Shown piece after piece: positions 38,824 to 47,160 of a stretch of 64,000 nt of DNA (within the stretch, counting starts at the first letter, position 1; each line of letters begins with the position of its first letter). Both the position numbers and the translations under genes were made by a program. This DNA is from Parahaliea mediterranea (GTDB lineage Bacteria > Pseudomonadota > Gammaproteobacteria > Pseudomonadales > Halieaceae): assembly GCF_003402235.1 (NCBI RefSeq), contig NZ_QEWO01000004.1, positions 248,001-312,000 on the forward strand, in the 5' to 3' direction. The notes below the pieces were generated by a model. That model saw only the letters and a program-made list of their open reading frames with translations. It did not search any database and was not told the DNA's origin.

Positions 38824-38955
38824 GCTCTCTCCTTAGCTCATTATTCGCGCGCGGCCCCGCCGCTACTCAATCAGCATAGCCGGCAATGCCTGCAGCACAA
38901 GCCGCCATTGTGATGCAAGACGCATTTTGCGTGGCCAAATTCAACAGAGCCCCCG

Positions 38956-38961
38956 TATAAT
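38956..38961 (+). promoter_or_regulatory. Consensus -10 box next to the exchanger start
   Basis: TATAAT at 38956-38961 ends 7 nt before ATG 38969, and no Shine-Dalgarno lies between. Transcription would begin at about the start codon, implying a leaderless mRNA, the same layout as at smpB. Confidence 0.5.
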
Positions 38962-38968
38962 CCGCCGC

Positions 38969-39967
38969 ATGATTACTGCCCTGACTGCCGTTCTGATCGG
39001 CCTCATTCTGCTGCTGTGGAGTGCAGATAAATTCGTTGATGGCGCCGCGTCCATCGCCAGTCATTTCGGCATGCCCACGCTGCTGATCGGCATGGTGATT
39101 CTGGGCTTTGGCACCTCGGCACCGGAAATGCTGGTGTCGGCCCTGGCCGCCGTGCAGGGCAATCCCGGGCTGGCCCTGGGCAACGCCTACGGCTCCAACA
39201 TCACCAACATCGCCCTGGTGCTGGGCCTGACCGCCCTGATCAGCCCCATTGCGGTGAAGTCCCAGGTGCTGCGCAAGGAACTTCCGATTCTCACCGGCAT
39301 CACTGCCCTGGCCATTGTGCAGCTGCTGGACGGCGAGCTGTCCCGCGCCGATGCCTTCCTGCTGCTGGTGGTGTTTTTTGTGCTGATGACCTGGACCATA
39401 ACCCAGGGCATGCGCAACAAGGACGACAGCCTGGGCGAGGAGCTGGACCTGGAAATGCCCAGCCGCATCCTGCCCATGAAGCGCGCCTGGATCTGGCTGG
39501 TTATGGGCCTGACCCTGCTGATAGTGAGTTCCCGCATTCTGGTGTGGGGCGCGGTAGAGCTGGCCCAGGGCTTTGGCGTGAGCGACCTGATCATCGGCCT
39601 GACCATTGTTGCGGTGGGCACCTCGCTGCCGGAGCTGGTGTCTTCGGTGCTGGCGGCGCGCAAGGGCGAGCACGACATGGCCCTTGGCAACGTGATCGGC
39701 TCCAACCTGTTCAACACCCTGGCGGTGGTCGGCATTGCCGGCTGCATCAACCCCTTTCCGGTGGAGCCGGACATCGTCAACCGCGACATGAGCATCATGG
39801 CGCTGCTGACGGTGTCACTGTTTGTGATCGGCTTTAACTTCCGCGGCGGCGGCCGCCGCATCAACCGGGTGGAGGGCGGCGCCCTGCTGCTCTGCTTCTG
39901 CGCCTATTCGGCCTACCTGGTGCACACCTACCTCACCCCCACTGCCCAGGCCGTCAGCGGCGGCTGA
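38969..39967 (+). CDS. yrbG: Calcium/sodium antiporter, CaCA family (YrbG-like)
   Basis: This 332-residue cation exchanger has two inverted repeats of five helices. The alpha-repeat signatures GFGTSAPEMLVSALAAVQGNPGLALGNAYGSNITN and VAVGTSLPELVSSVLAARKGEHDMALGNVIGSNLFN carry the ion-binding Glu in each half. Length matches E. coli YrbG. ATG 38969 is used because the protein begins directly with the first helix; an upstream frame extension has no ribosome-binding site. It is divergent from gdhA and convergent with the dioxygenase gene. Confidence 0.95.
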   Translation: MITALTAVLIGLILLLWSADKFVDGAASIASHFGMPTLLIGMVILGFGTSAPEMLVSALAAVQGNPGLALGNAYGSNITNIALVLGLTALISPIAVKSQVLRKELPILTGITALAIVQLLDGELSRADAFLLLVVFFVLMTWTITQGMRNKDDSLGEELDLEMPSRILPMKRAWIWLVMGLTLLIVSSRILVWGAVELAQGFGVSDLIIGLTIVAVGTSLPELVSSVLAARKGEHDMALGNVIGSNLFNTLAVVGIAGCINPFPVEPDIVNRDMSIMALLTVSLFVIGFNFRGGGRRINRVEGGALLLCFCAYSAYLVHTYLTPTAQAVSGG

Positions 39968-39973
39968 GCCCGG

Positions 39974-40648
39974 CTAGCGGGGCGGGTCAACCCGCCCGGC
40001 GGTGGAGGTGTTCACCCGGAACCAGCCGGCAATGGAATGGCGGTCGCGCTGGGCCGGCAGTACCTCGTGAGGGAACTCCTCGCTCAAAAACACCACCACC
40101 GTGCCCAGGGCCGGCACCACCTTCAGCGTGTCGCCCCGGGCCTCATCCAGGTACATCAGCAGTTCGCCGCCGTCATCCGGCTGCCAGTGGCTGTTCAGGT
40201 ACGCCACCAGCGACAGCACGCGGTTGGTGTTGCCGCGAAAGGCATCCAGGTGCTTGCGGTAGAAGTCGCCGGGGCCGTAGTGGGCAAAGTGCGATTCAAA
40301 GGAAAACAAACCCAGCAGCAGCTGGCGGTTAAGGGCCTGCTGCAGCCGCGCGCTCCAGTCGAGCCACTGGCGGCCGGCCGGGGAATCCCCGGTGATCCAG
40401 CAGATCTCGTCGGAGCGCACGAAACGATTGAGGGTGTGGTTGTCGTCCCGCCCTACCCCGGCGCGCTCGAATCGCTCGGCGGGCATGGCCTGCAGCTGGG
40501 CCAGCAGCGCGTCGCACAGTGCCAGCGGCAGCGCGCCAGGGCACACGGCGTAGCCGCGCTGGCGCACATCGTTGGCAATCTGGGTAAATAGTGCTTCGTC
40601 CGCCGCCGCAGGCGCGGGGTGTGCAAGCAGGTCGGGCGCAGTCATCAA
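39974..40648 (-). CDS. 2OG-Fe(II) dioxygenase, prolyl-4-hydroxylase-like
   Basis: This 224-residue double-stranded beta-helix oxygenase has iron ligands His and Asp in YRKHLDAF and His in FPHEVLPAQRDRHSIAGWFR, where the Arg seven residues before the end should bind 2-oxoglutarate. RVLSLVAYLNSHWQPDDGGELLMYL is the typical core of the P4H superfamily. The fold resembles EGL-9/PHD-like bacterial prolyl hydroxylases, so a protein target such as an elongation factor is possible but not shown. Confidence 0.9.
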   Translation of the reverse strand: MMTAPDLLAHPAPAAADEALFTQIANDVRQRGYAVCPGALPLALCDALLAQLQAMPAERFERAGVGRDDNHTLNRFVRSDEICWITGDSPAGRQWLDWSARLQQALNRQLLLGLFSFESHFAHYGPGDFYRKHLDAFRGNTNRVLSLVAYLNSHWQPDDGGELLMYLDEARGDTLKVVPALGTVVVFLSEEFPHEVLPAQRDRHSIAGWFRVNTSTAGRVDPPR

Positions 40649-40761
40649 TGAGTCCGCTGGGCCCGCTCCCGCCGGGGTGGCGAAGCCAGGGCGGCGGGAT
40701 TATAGGGCCGCCGCCTTGGCTTCGCCAGCGGTGTCTGCGCCAGCGGTGTGTGCGGTGCGAA

Positions 40762-41871
40762 TTACACCAGCTGGAACAGGTTTTCCTTCTCGAAGGCGCG
40801 GGCGCTGGCCAGGCGATCTTCCTGCACCAGCTGGGCCCAGTCCGGGTTGGCGATCAGCGCCCGGCCTACGGCCACCAGGTCGAACTCGCCCCCGCCCAGG
40901 CGGCGCAGCAGTTCGTCAAGGCTGGCCGGCTCTGCCTCGCGGAAGGTGGTTTCGCCGGGCACCGGCAGAAAGTCCTCGGTGAGGCCCACACTGCCCACGG
41001 TGATCGCGGGCTTGCCGGTGAGTTTGCGGGTCCAGCCCGCCAGGTTGAGGTCGGAGCCGTCGAACTCCGGCTCCCAGAAGCGCCGGGTGGAGCAGTGGAA
41101 AATATCCACCCCCGCCGCCGACAGAGGTGCCAGGAACTGTTCCAGTTCCGCCGGGGTTTCGGCCAGGCGGGCGGTGTAATCCTGCTGCTTCCACTGGGAC
41201 CAGCGCAGAATGATCGGGAACTCGGGGCCCACGGCCTCGCGCACCGCCTCGATGACTTCCACCGCAAAGCGGCCGCGCTTGTCCATGGAGCCGCCGTAGG
41301 CGTCGTCGCGCACATTGGTGCCGGCCCAGAAGAACTGGTCGATCAGGTAGCCGTGGGCGCCGTGCAGCTCCACCGCGTCAAAGCCCAGGCGCTTGGCATC
41401 CGCCGCGCCGCGGGCGAAGGCGGCGATCACATCGTCAATGTCCTGCTGGCTCATGATGTGGCGGTTCACCTTGCCCGGCACGTTCATGCCCGAGGGGGTG
41501 TAGCCGGGCACGTCGCCTTCCGGTGGCACACCGGCCTTGCGCATGCCGCCGCAGTGCCACAGCTGGGGGGCGATTTTGGCGCCCTCGGCGTGCACCGCCT
41601 CCAGCACCCGTTGCCAGCCAGCCAGGCGCTGCTCACCGTGAAAATACGGCACATCCGGGTAGCCGCTGGCGGCAATGTGGTCGATGCAGGTGCCCTCGGT
41701 GACAATCAGGCCCACGCCGCCCGCCGCGCGACGGCGGTAATACTCCGCCACGTTGTCGCCGGGGATATTGCCGGGCGAGAAGTTGCGCGTCATCGGCGCC
41801 ATCACAATGCGGTTGGCCAGTTGCAGGGGGCCACAGGTGAAGGGCTGGAACAGGGGGCTGGTATCACTCAC
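40762..41871 (-). CDS. NADH:flavin oxidoreductase, Old Yellow Enzyme family
   Basis: This 369-residue FMN TIM-barrel enzyme has the family segments NRIVMAPMTRNF, GVGLIVTEGTCID, APQLWHCGGMRK, FARGAADAKRLGFDAVELHGAHGYLIDQFFW and DLVAVGRALIANPDW. The catalytic residues replacing the usual His/His or His/Asn pair lie in ELHGAHGY. Such enzymes reduce activated C=C bonds of enones or nitro compounds. It is a stand-alone gene; substrate is unknown. Confidence 0.93.
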   Translation of the reverse strand: MSDTSPLFQPFTCGPLQLANRIVMAPMTRNFSPGNIPGDNVAEYYRRRAAGGVGLIVTEGTCIDHIAASGYPDVPYFHGEQRLAGWQRVLEAVHAEGAKIAPQLWHCGGMRKAGVPPEGDVPGYTPSGMNVPGKVNRHIMSQQDIDDVIAAFARGAADAKRLGFDAVELHGAHGYLIDQFFWAGTNVRDDAYGGSMDKRGRFAVEVIEAVREAVGPEFPIILRWSQWKQQDYTARLAETPAELEQFLAPLSAAGVDIFHCSTRRFWEPEFDGSDLNLAGWTRKLTGKPAITVGSVGLTEDFLPVPGETTFREAEPASLDELLRRLGGGEFDLVAVGRALIANPDWAQLVQEDRLASARAFEKENLFQLV

Positions 41872-41993
41872 TGGGGGTTCTCCGTTGGGTTACATGCCAG
41901 GGGGCCGGGCAGAATAGCACCAACCGGCGCGCACCGGGCTACCCGAAACTGACCACGGCGATGACGCAAACTGACACGCGGGCCTGGCGCTGG

Positions 41994-42026
41994 CCTATCG
42001 ACAGCCTATCGACAACCTATCGACAG
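41994..42026. repeat. Three tandem 11-bp repeats upstream of the LacI-type regulator
   Basis: CCTATCGACAG, CCTATCGACAA and CCTATCGACAG follow each other exactly, about one helical turn per unit. They lie about 85 bp upstream of the operator at 42110. They might be a multi-site protein-binding array or a chance expansion. Confidence 0.7.
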
Positions 42027-42109
42027 CCTGCCGGTCGCCTGGCGCCGGCCGGCGCGGGTGCGGGCGAGCCACCGCTCCGACATTGCATCAATCGCGGGCC
42101 AGCGCGCGC

Positions 42110-42147
42110 ATGACAACGTTGTCATACGCACCCCCATCCGCTACACT
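42110..42147 (+). promoter_or_regulatory. Promoter of the LacI-type regulator with operator ATGACAACGTTGTCAT
   Basis: A perfect 16-bp palindrome (42110-42125) overlaps the -35 TTGTCA (42119-42124). The -10 TACACT (42142-42147) follows after 17 nt. The same core occurs twice in front of the TonB receptor gene, so this is very likely the binding site of the regulator encoded at 42209, which would repress itself and nagAB. Confidence 0.8.
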
Positions 42148-42208
42148 GCGGCGCAATTCCGATAACATGGCGCGGCACAGGTCGCAGCGGTAGAGGGACA
42201 GCAGGGGC

Positions 42209-43243
42209 ATGAAAGCCACCATCAAGGACGTCGCCAAGCTGGCGGGGGTTTCCTTCAAGACGGTCTCCCGGGTGATCAACCGGGAGCCCTCTGTCGGCGA
42301 GGAACTCAAGGAGCGGGTTTGGGCGGCCATCAAGGAGCTGAACTACCAGCCCAATATCTCCGCCCGGCAGCTGCGCGGCGCCGCCAGTTTTATCGCCTTC
42401 ATCTACGACAACCCCAACAGCCACTATGTGATCGAAATGCAGCACGGCCTGCTGGCGGAATGCCGCGCGCAGGGTTATGAGCTGCTGATTCACCCCCTGG
42501 CCGCCGGCACCGGCGACATCATGGCGGACCTGCAGCAACTGCTCAGCACCGGCCACATCGCCGGCCTGGTGCTGACCCCGCCCTTCTCCGAAAACCCGGC
42601 CCTGATTGCCGCCTTGCGCCAGCGCGAGCTGCACTTTGTGCGCATTGTGTCGGGCTCCGACGACCCCGGCGAAGCCGAGCCCTGCATTTATGTGGATGAC
42701 TACCAGGCCGCCTTCGACATTACCGATTACCTGGCTGGCCTCGGCCACCGGCGCATCGCCTTCCTTGGCGGTGAAGACATCCACCGCTCCAGCGTAACGC
42801 GCCGCGACGGCTACCTGGCCGCTCTTGCGCAGAACGGCATTGCCGTGGACGAGGCGCTGATCGTGCCCGGCGAATTCAACTTTGATTCGGGGGCCGACCG
42901 CACCCGCCGCCTGCTGGCGATGGCGCCCCGCGCCACCGCCATTTTTGCCGCCAACGACGAAATTGCCGCGGGCGCGCTGTTCTCGGCCCGCATTCACCAG
43001 GTGGCGGTGCCCCAGGAGCTGTCCATCGTCGGCTTTGAGGACAGCCCCTTCTCGCGCCAGACCTGGCCCAAGCTGACCACCGCCCACCAGCCCAATGCCG
43101 ACATTGCCAGCTGCGCCGCCAGCCACCTGATTGCCAGCATTCGCGCCAGCCGCAATGGCGCCAGCGCCGCCCCGGTGCTGCCGGGCAACGGCTTTCGCCC
43201 GCAACTGGTGGTGCGCGACTCCACCTGCCCGGCGCCGCAATGA
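42209..43243 (+). CDS. LacI-family transcriptional regulator of the GlcNAc locus (NagR-like)
   Basis: This 344-residue repressor has the LacI helix-turn-helix and hinge (TIKDVAKLAGVSFKTVSRVINREPSVGEELKERVWAAIKELNY, then PNISARQLRG) and a periplasmic-binding-protein-like effector domain. Its gene overlaps nagA by 4 nt (ATGA), so regulator and enzymes are cotranscribed. The effector is probably GlcNAc-6-phosphate or a related sugar phosphate, by analogy with LacI-type NagR proteins of Shewanella and Xanthomonas. The palindromes at 42110, 53378 and 53411 are its presumed operators. Confidence 0.92.
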   Translation: MKATIKDVAKLAGVSFKTVSRVINREPSVGEELKERVWAAIKELNYQPNISARQLRGAASFIAFIYDNPNSHYVIEMQHGLLAECRAQGYELLIHPLAAGTGDIMADLQQLLSTGHIAGLVLTPPFSENPALIAALRQRELHFVRIVSGSDDPGEAEPCIYVDDYQAAFDITDYLAGLGHRRIAFLGGEDIHRSSVTRRDGYLAALAQNGIAVDEALIVPGEFNFDSGADRTRRLLAMAPRATAIFAANDEIAAGALFSARIHQVAVPQELSIVGFEDSPFSRQTWPKLTTAHQPNADIASCAASHLIASIRASRNGASAAPVLPGNGFRPQLVVRDSTCPAPQ

Positions 43244-44394
43244 GCGAATACCTGCTGGCGGCGCGGCTGTTCGACGGGCAAAGCCTGCGCGAGGATTGCG
43301 CCGTTCACATCGACAACGGGCAGGTTAGCGCCGTAGTGCCGGCGCATGACATCCCAACTGGCTCGCCAACCACCACACTCGGTGATGGCCTGCTGGCCCC
43401 GGGCTTTATCGACCTGCAGGTGAACGGCGGCGGCGGCGTGCTGTTTAACAACCAGCCGGATGTGGCGGGGCTGGCACAGATGCTGGCCGGCCACCGCGCC
43501 ACCGGCACCACCGCCCTGCTGCCCACCCTGATCAGCGACACGCCCCAGGTGCACCGCGCCGGGGCCGAGGCGGTGCTCGCAGCCCAGGCGGCGGGCCATG
43601 CCGGCGTGATTGGCATTCACATTGAAGGCCCCTTCTTTGCCCCGGCCCGGCGCGGCACTCACCGCCAAGACCGCATCCGCCAGCCGGATGCCGGGGATAT
43701 CGCCTGGCTGGCAAGCCTTGGCAGCCAGCTCACCACGGTGCTGACCGCAGCGCCGGAGCACCTGCCCGCCGGCGCCATCACCACCCTCAGCCAGGCCGGT
43801 GTGCTGGTTTGCGCCGGCCACACCAATGCCACCTATGCCGATATCAGCGCCGCCCGGGCCGAGGGGCTGCGCGGCTTTACCCACCTGTTCAATGCCATGA
43901 GCCCGCTGACATCCCGCGAGCCCGGCGTGGTTGGCGCGGCCCTGGACGCCGGCGATTGCTGGGCGGGCATTATTGCCGATGGCCACCACGTTCACCCGGC
44001 CAGCATTCGCCTTGCCGCGCGCTGCCTGGGCGGGGGCAAGCTGTGCCTGGTCACCGATGCCATGGCCACCGTGGGCGACAGCAAGGACTGGTTCGAGCTT
44101 TACGGCGAGCGCATTCAGGTGCGCGACGGCCGGCTGGTGAACGCCGAGGGCGCCCTGGCCGGCAGCGCCATCGGCATGATCGACGCTGTGCGCTACTGCC
44201 ACCGGGAAGTGGGCCTGCCGCTGCCGGAATGCCTGCGCATGGCAGCGCTGTACCCCGCTACCTTCCTGCGTCGCGAGCATACCCTGGGGCGCATTGCCCC
44301 GGGGTTTCGCGCCGACTTTGTGCGGCTGGACAACGATTTGCAGGTGCTGGACACCTGGGTCGCCGGCCACCGCCAGGTGCACCGCAAACCCTAA
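43240..44394 (+). CDS. nagA: N-acetylglucosamine-6-phosphate deacetylase
   Basis: This 384-residue amidohydrolase removes acetate from GlcNAc-6-P to give glucosamine-6-P. Family markers are LAPGFIDLQVNGGGGVLFN (no HxH, as in NagA), GIHIEGPFFAPARRGTH with the metal-binding Glu, CAGHTNATY and FTHLFNAM with metal His residues, and LVTDAMATVG with the catalytic Asp. It overlaps the regulator gene and precedes nagB, separated by a heptamer repeat tract. Confidence 0.96.
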   Translation: MSEYLLAARLFDGQSLREDCAVHIDNGQVSAVVPAHDIPTGSPTTTLGDGLLAPGFIDLQVNGGGGVLFNNQPDVAGLAQMLAGHRATGTTALLPTLISDTPQVHRAGAEAVLAAQAAGHAGVIGIHIEGPFFAPARRGTHRQDRIRQPDAGDIAWLASLGSQLTTVLTAAPEHLPAGAITTLSQAGVLVCAGHTNATYADISAARAEGLRGFTHLFNAMSPLTSREPGVVGAALDAGDCWAGIIADGHHVHPASIRLAARCLGGGKLCLVTDAMATVGDSKDWFELYGERIQVRDGRLVNAEGALAGSAIGMIDAVRYCHREVGLPLPECLRMAALYPATFLRREHTLGRIAPGFRADFVRLDNDLQVLDTWVAGHRQVHRKP

Positions 44395-44403
44395 CGTTCA
44401 CAC

Positions 44404-44454
44404 CGTATAACCCGTAACCCGTAACCCGTAACCCGTAACCCGTAACCCGAAACC
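44404..44454. repeat. Heptanucleotide tandem repeat (CGTAACC)n between nagA and nagB
   Basis: Five perfect copies of CGTAACC span 44413-44447. They are flanked by a 9-bp variant (CGTATAACC, 44404-44412) and a degenerate copy (CGAAACC, 44448-44454). The tract occupies most of the 72-bp nagA-nagB gap and ends 12 nt before the nagB start. Copy number could change by slippage and alter spacing or mRNA structure. Confidence 0.92.
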
Positions 44455-44466
44455 CAGGGCCCGCCC

Positions 44467-45261
44467 ATGAAAGTCGTGATTCTCGATTCCCCCGCCGAGG
44501 TTGCCCGCTACGGGGCCGATATTTTCCAGCAGCAGCTCAAGCGCAAGCCGGACTCGGTGTTTGGCCTGGCCACCGGCTCCACGCCGGTACAGTTGTACCG
44601 GGAACTGATCGAGCGCAACCGCGCCGGCGACATCAGCTTTGGTGCTGTGCGCAGCTTCAACCTGGACGAGTACATGGATCTGCCGCCGACCCACCCGCAG
44701 AGCTACCGCTACTTCATGAACAGCGAGTTCTTCGACCATATCGACATCGACCCGGCCAACACCCGGGTGCCCCCCGGTGACGCGCCCGACCCGATTGCCG
44801 CCTGCGAAGCCTACGAGCAGGCCATTGGGGACGCCGGCGGCATCGACATCCAGCTGCTGGGGATTGGGCGCAACGGCCACATCGGCTTTAACGAGCCCAC
44901 CTCCTGCCTGACCTCTCGCACCCGGGTAAAAACCCTGACCCGCGAAACCATTGCCGACAACGCCCGCTTTTTTGCCGAGGGCGAGCACCAGCCGCACCTG
45001 TCGGTGACCATGGGCATTGGCACCATCATGGAAGCGCGGCTGGTGGTGTTGCTGGCCACCGGCGCCAGCAAGGCGGCGGCGGTAAAGGCCATGGTGGAAG
45101 GGCCGGTGTCGGCCTGGTGTCCGGCCTCCATCCTGCAGATGCACCCCGCCGCGGTGGTGATCGCCGACGAGGAGGCCGCCAGCCACTTGAGCGACCCGGG
45201 CTTTTTCAAGCACATCGAAGCGGAAAACCAGGCCATGCTGGCGCGCCTCGGGCGCGCCTGA
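44467..45261 (+). CDS. nagB: Glucosamine-6-phosphate deaminase
   Basis: This 264-residue enzyme turns glucosamine-6-P into fructose-6-P and ammonia. It shows the phosphate-binding LATGSTP, the proton-transfer Asp67 in FNLDEYM and [13 protein letters not shown] with catalytic His and Glu. Length is the same as E. coli NagB (266). Between the heptamer repeat and the ATG there is only a weak ribosome-binding site (AGGGC). It is third in the regulator-nagA-nagB operon and convergent with the symporter gene. Confidence 0.96.
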   Translation: MKVVILDSPAEVARYGADIFQQQLKRKPDSVFGLATGSTPVQLYRELIERNRAGDISFGAVRSFNLDEYMDLPPTHPQSYRYFMNSEFFDHIDIDPANTRVPPGDAPDPIAACEAYEQAIGDAGGIDIQLLGIGRNGHIGFNEPTSCLTSRTRVKTLTRETIADNARFFAEGEHQPHLSVTMGIGTIMEARLVVLLATGASKAAAVKAMVEGPVSAWCPASILQMHPAAVVIADEEAASHLSDPGFFKHIEAENQAMLARLGRA

Positions 45262-45283
45262 TTGGCACGCAGGGCCTGCCTGA

Positions 45284-47119
45284 TTAATCCTCCAGGCGAT
45301 CCCACCAGTACTTTTTCAGCAGCCAGGTAGTCAGGGCGAATACGCCCAGGCTCCACAGCAGGCTGTCGGTGGCGCGGATCATCACAAACATCGGAATCAC
45401 CACCAGGGTCATCTGCCACACAATGCCCACCAGCACATTGCCCATGTCGCGGGCAAAGTCGCGGTTGGGGCAAAAGGCTGGGTCCTGGGCGCTGATACGC
45501 TGCACCACCGGCGCCCACCAGCCCCAGGGGCGGGTCTGGCGGTAGAACTGATCCAGTTGCGCGGCGTCCACCGGCGGGGTCAGCAGGCAGCCGGCAACAC
45601 TGCCCAGCATGGCCACCGCCAGTAACAGGGGAAACTGCTGAATGGCCAGCCACTCGATGCCGGCCGCCTCCAGCGCCGGCGGAATGACCGCCACGCCGAT
45701 CATGCCCGCCGCCATGCCGGCAAAATAACCAAAGCCGTTGAAGCGCCACCACACCCACTTGAGCACGTTGGACGCCACGTAGCTGCCGTACAGCAGGCCC
45801 ACAATCCAGTCGGTGCGCGCCTGGATGTTGCCGCCGGCAAAGCCGAAGTACAGGCCAATGAGCACCAGTGCGCCGGTCACCAGGTAGCTCAGGCGCACGT
45901 AGTGGCGACCGCTGCCGCTGCGGTTGAAGTACTTGCGGTAAAGGTCGTTCACCACGTAGGCGGAGCCGGCGTTGATGAAGGCGGCATAGGTGGACATAAA
46001 GGCCGCCAGCAAGCCCGCCAGCAGCAGGCCGCGAAATCCGGCGTCCACGTATTCGGATATGGCGTAGGGCAGCACCCGTTCAAAGTCCAGCCGGCCGCTG
46101 CCGTCCAGCAGGGCGCCGGCGTCCATGTACACCAGCGCCAGCACGGTGATGCCGGCAATCATGAAATAGCGCGGGAAGGACAGCACCAGCGGCGTCAGGC
46201 CAAACATCTTGGCCGCCTCGGAGGGCGAGCGGGTGCCCAGAATGCGCTGCATGTCGTAGCTGGGCACCGGGCCGGCCAGGCTGGCGAAAATGCCCTTGAA
46301 GATCATCAGCATGAACAAAAAGCCGAAGGCGCCGTAGCCATCCTCGGCGATGCGCGCATCCGCCGCCGGCAACAGTGTGGACCAGTCCAGGCCCAGCTCC
46401 CAGCCGAACCACAGGCTGTCCCAGCCCGCCGGCACCGCGGCCTGTATCTGCTCGGCGCTGGTGGCGCCAAAGGCGATCACGCCCACAATCAGGCAGGCCA
46501 CCGTCATCACCAGAAACTGCATGACCTCGGTGCCCACCACGCTGTAAAAGCCGCCCTTGAGGGTGTACAGGGTGGTGAGGCCGATGATGATCAGGGCGTA
46601 GCTGTCTTCGCTGGAAAACTGCAGGCCGGCCAGGTTGAAGGCGAGGTCCCAGGGCAGGAACTGGGCGGAGAATTTGCCAATGCCCTCGACAAAGTAGGCC
46701 ATGAAGGCGATCACGATGACCACCGCAAACAGCACGGTGACAATGTGGGCCAGCCGCGCGCCGGCCCCGTCGCCAAAACGGAAGCTGATCCACTCGGCGC
46801 CGGTGAGCACGCCCGAGCGCCGCATCCACAGGGCCAGGAAGATCATCATGATGATCTGGTTCCACACCGGCCACAGCCAGGGAATCCAGGCGCTCTTGAT
46901 GCCGTACACGAACATCCAGGCCACGGCGATCATGGTGCCGGAAACATCGAACATGCCCGAGGCGTTGGACAGGCCCAGCATGTACCAGGGTATGTCGTTA
47001 CCGGCCAGGAAGTAGGACTTGAGGTTGCGGCTGGCCAGGCGCGACAGCCACAGCCCCAGGCCAATGGTCGCCCCCAGGAACAGGGCGATAATGGCGATGT
47101 CGAGTGTGGCAAGTTTCAT
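45284..47119 (-). CDS. Sodium:solute symporter (SSS family), probable GlcNAc transporter
   Basis: This 611-residue inner-membrane Na+ symporter with about 14 helices has the family features SRNLKSYFLAGNDIPWYMLGLSNASGMFDVSG, WISFRFG and FMSTYAAFINAGSAYVVNDLYRKY (SSS signature region). ATG 47119 is used rather than an upstream TTG. It is the last gene of a nagK-hexosaminidase-symporter operon, so the likely cargo is GlcNAc or a short chitooligosaccharide. The C-terminal about 120 residues extend beyond the 10-helix core. Confidence 0.9.
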   Translation of the reverse strand: MKLATLDIAIIALFLGATIGLGLWLSRLASRNLKSYFLAGNDIPWYMLGLSNASGMFDVSGTMIAVAWMFVYGIKSAWIPWLWPVWNQIIMMIFLALWMRRSGVLTGAEWISFRFGDGAGARLAHIVTVLFAVVIVIAFMAYFVEGIGKFSAQFLPWDLAFNLAGLQFSSEDSYALIIIGLTTLYTLKGGFYSVVGTEVMQFLVMTVACLIVGVIAFGATSAEQIQAAVPAGWDSLWFGWELGLDWSTLLPAADARIAEDGYGAFGFLFMLMIFKGIFASLAGPVPSYDMQRILGTRSPSEAAKMFGLTPLVLSFPRYFMIAGITVLALVYMDAGALLDGSGRLDFERVLPYAISEYVDAGFRGLLLAGLLAAFMSTYAAFINAGSAYVVNDLYRKYFNRSGSGRHYVRLSYLVTGALVLIGLYFGFAGGNIQARTDWIVGLLYGSYVASNVLKWVWWRFNGFGYFAGMAAGMIGVAVIPPALEAAGIEWLAIQQFPLLLAVAMLGSVAGCLLTPPVDAAQLDQFYRQTRPWGWWAPVVQRISAQDPAFCPNRDFARDMGNVLVGIVWQMTLVVIPMFVMIRATDSLLWSLGVFALTTWLLKKYWWDRLED

Positions 47120-47160
47120 GTAACGCAATCCTGTGGTCGGTCGGCCGCCGCGGTGGCCGC

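Noticed and set aside
44398-45213. Long minus-strand frame opposite nagB with [11 protein letters not shown] repeats
   Set aside because: It is the antisense of nagB and of the CGTAACC repeat; the sense gene is clear.
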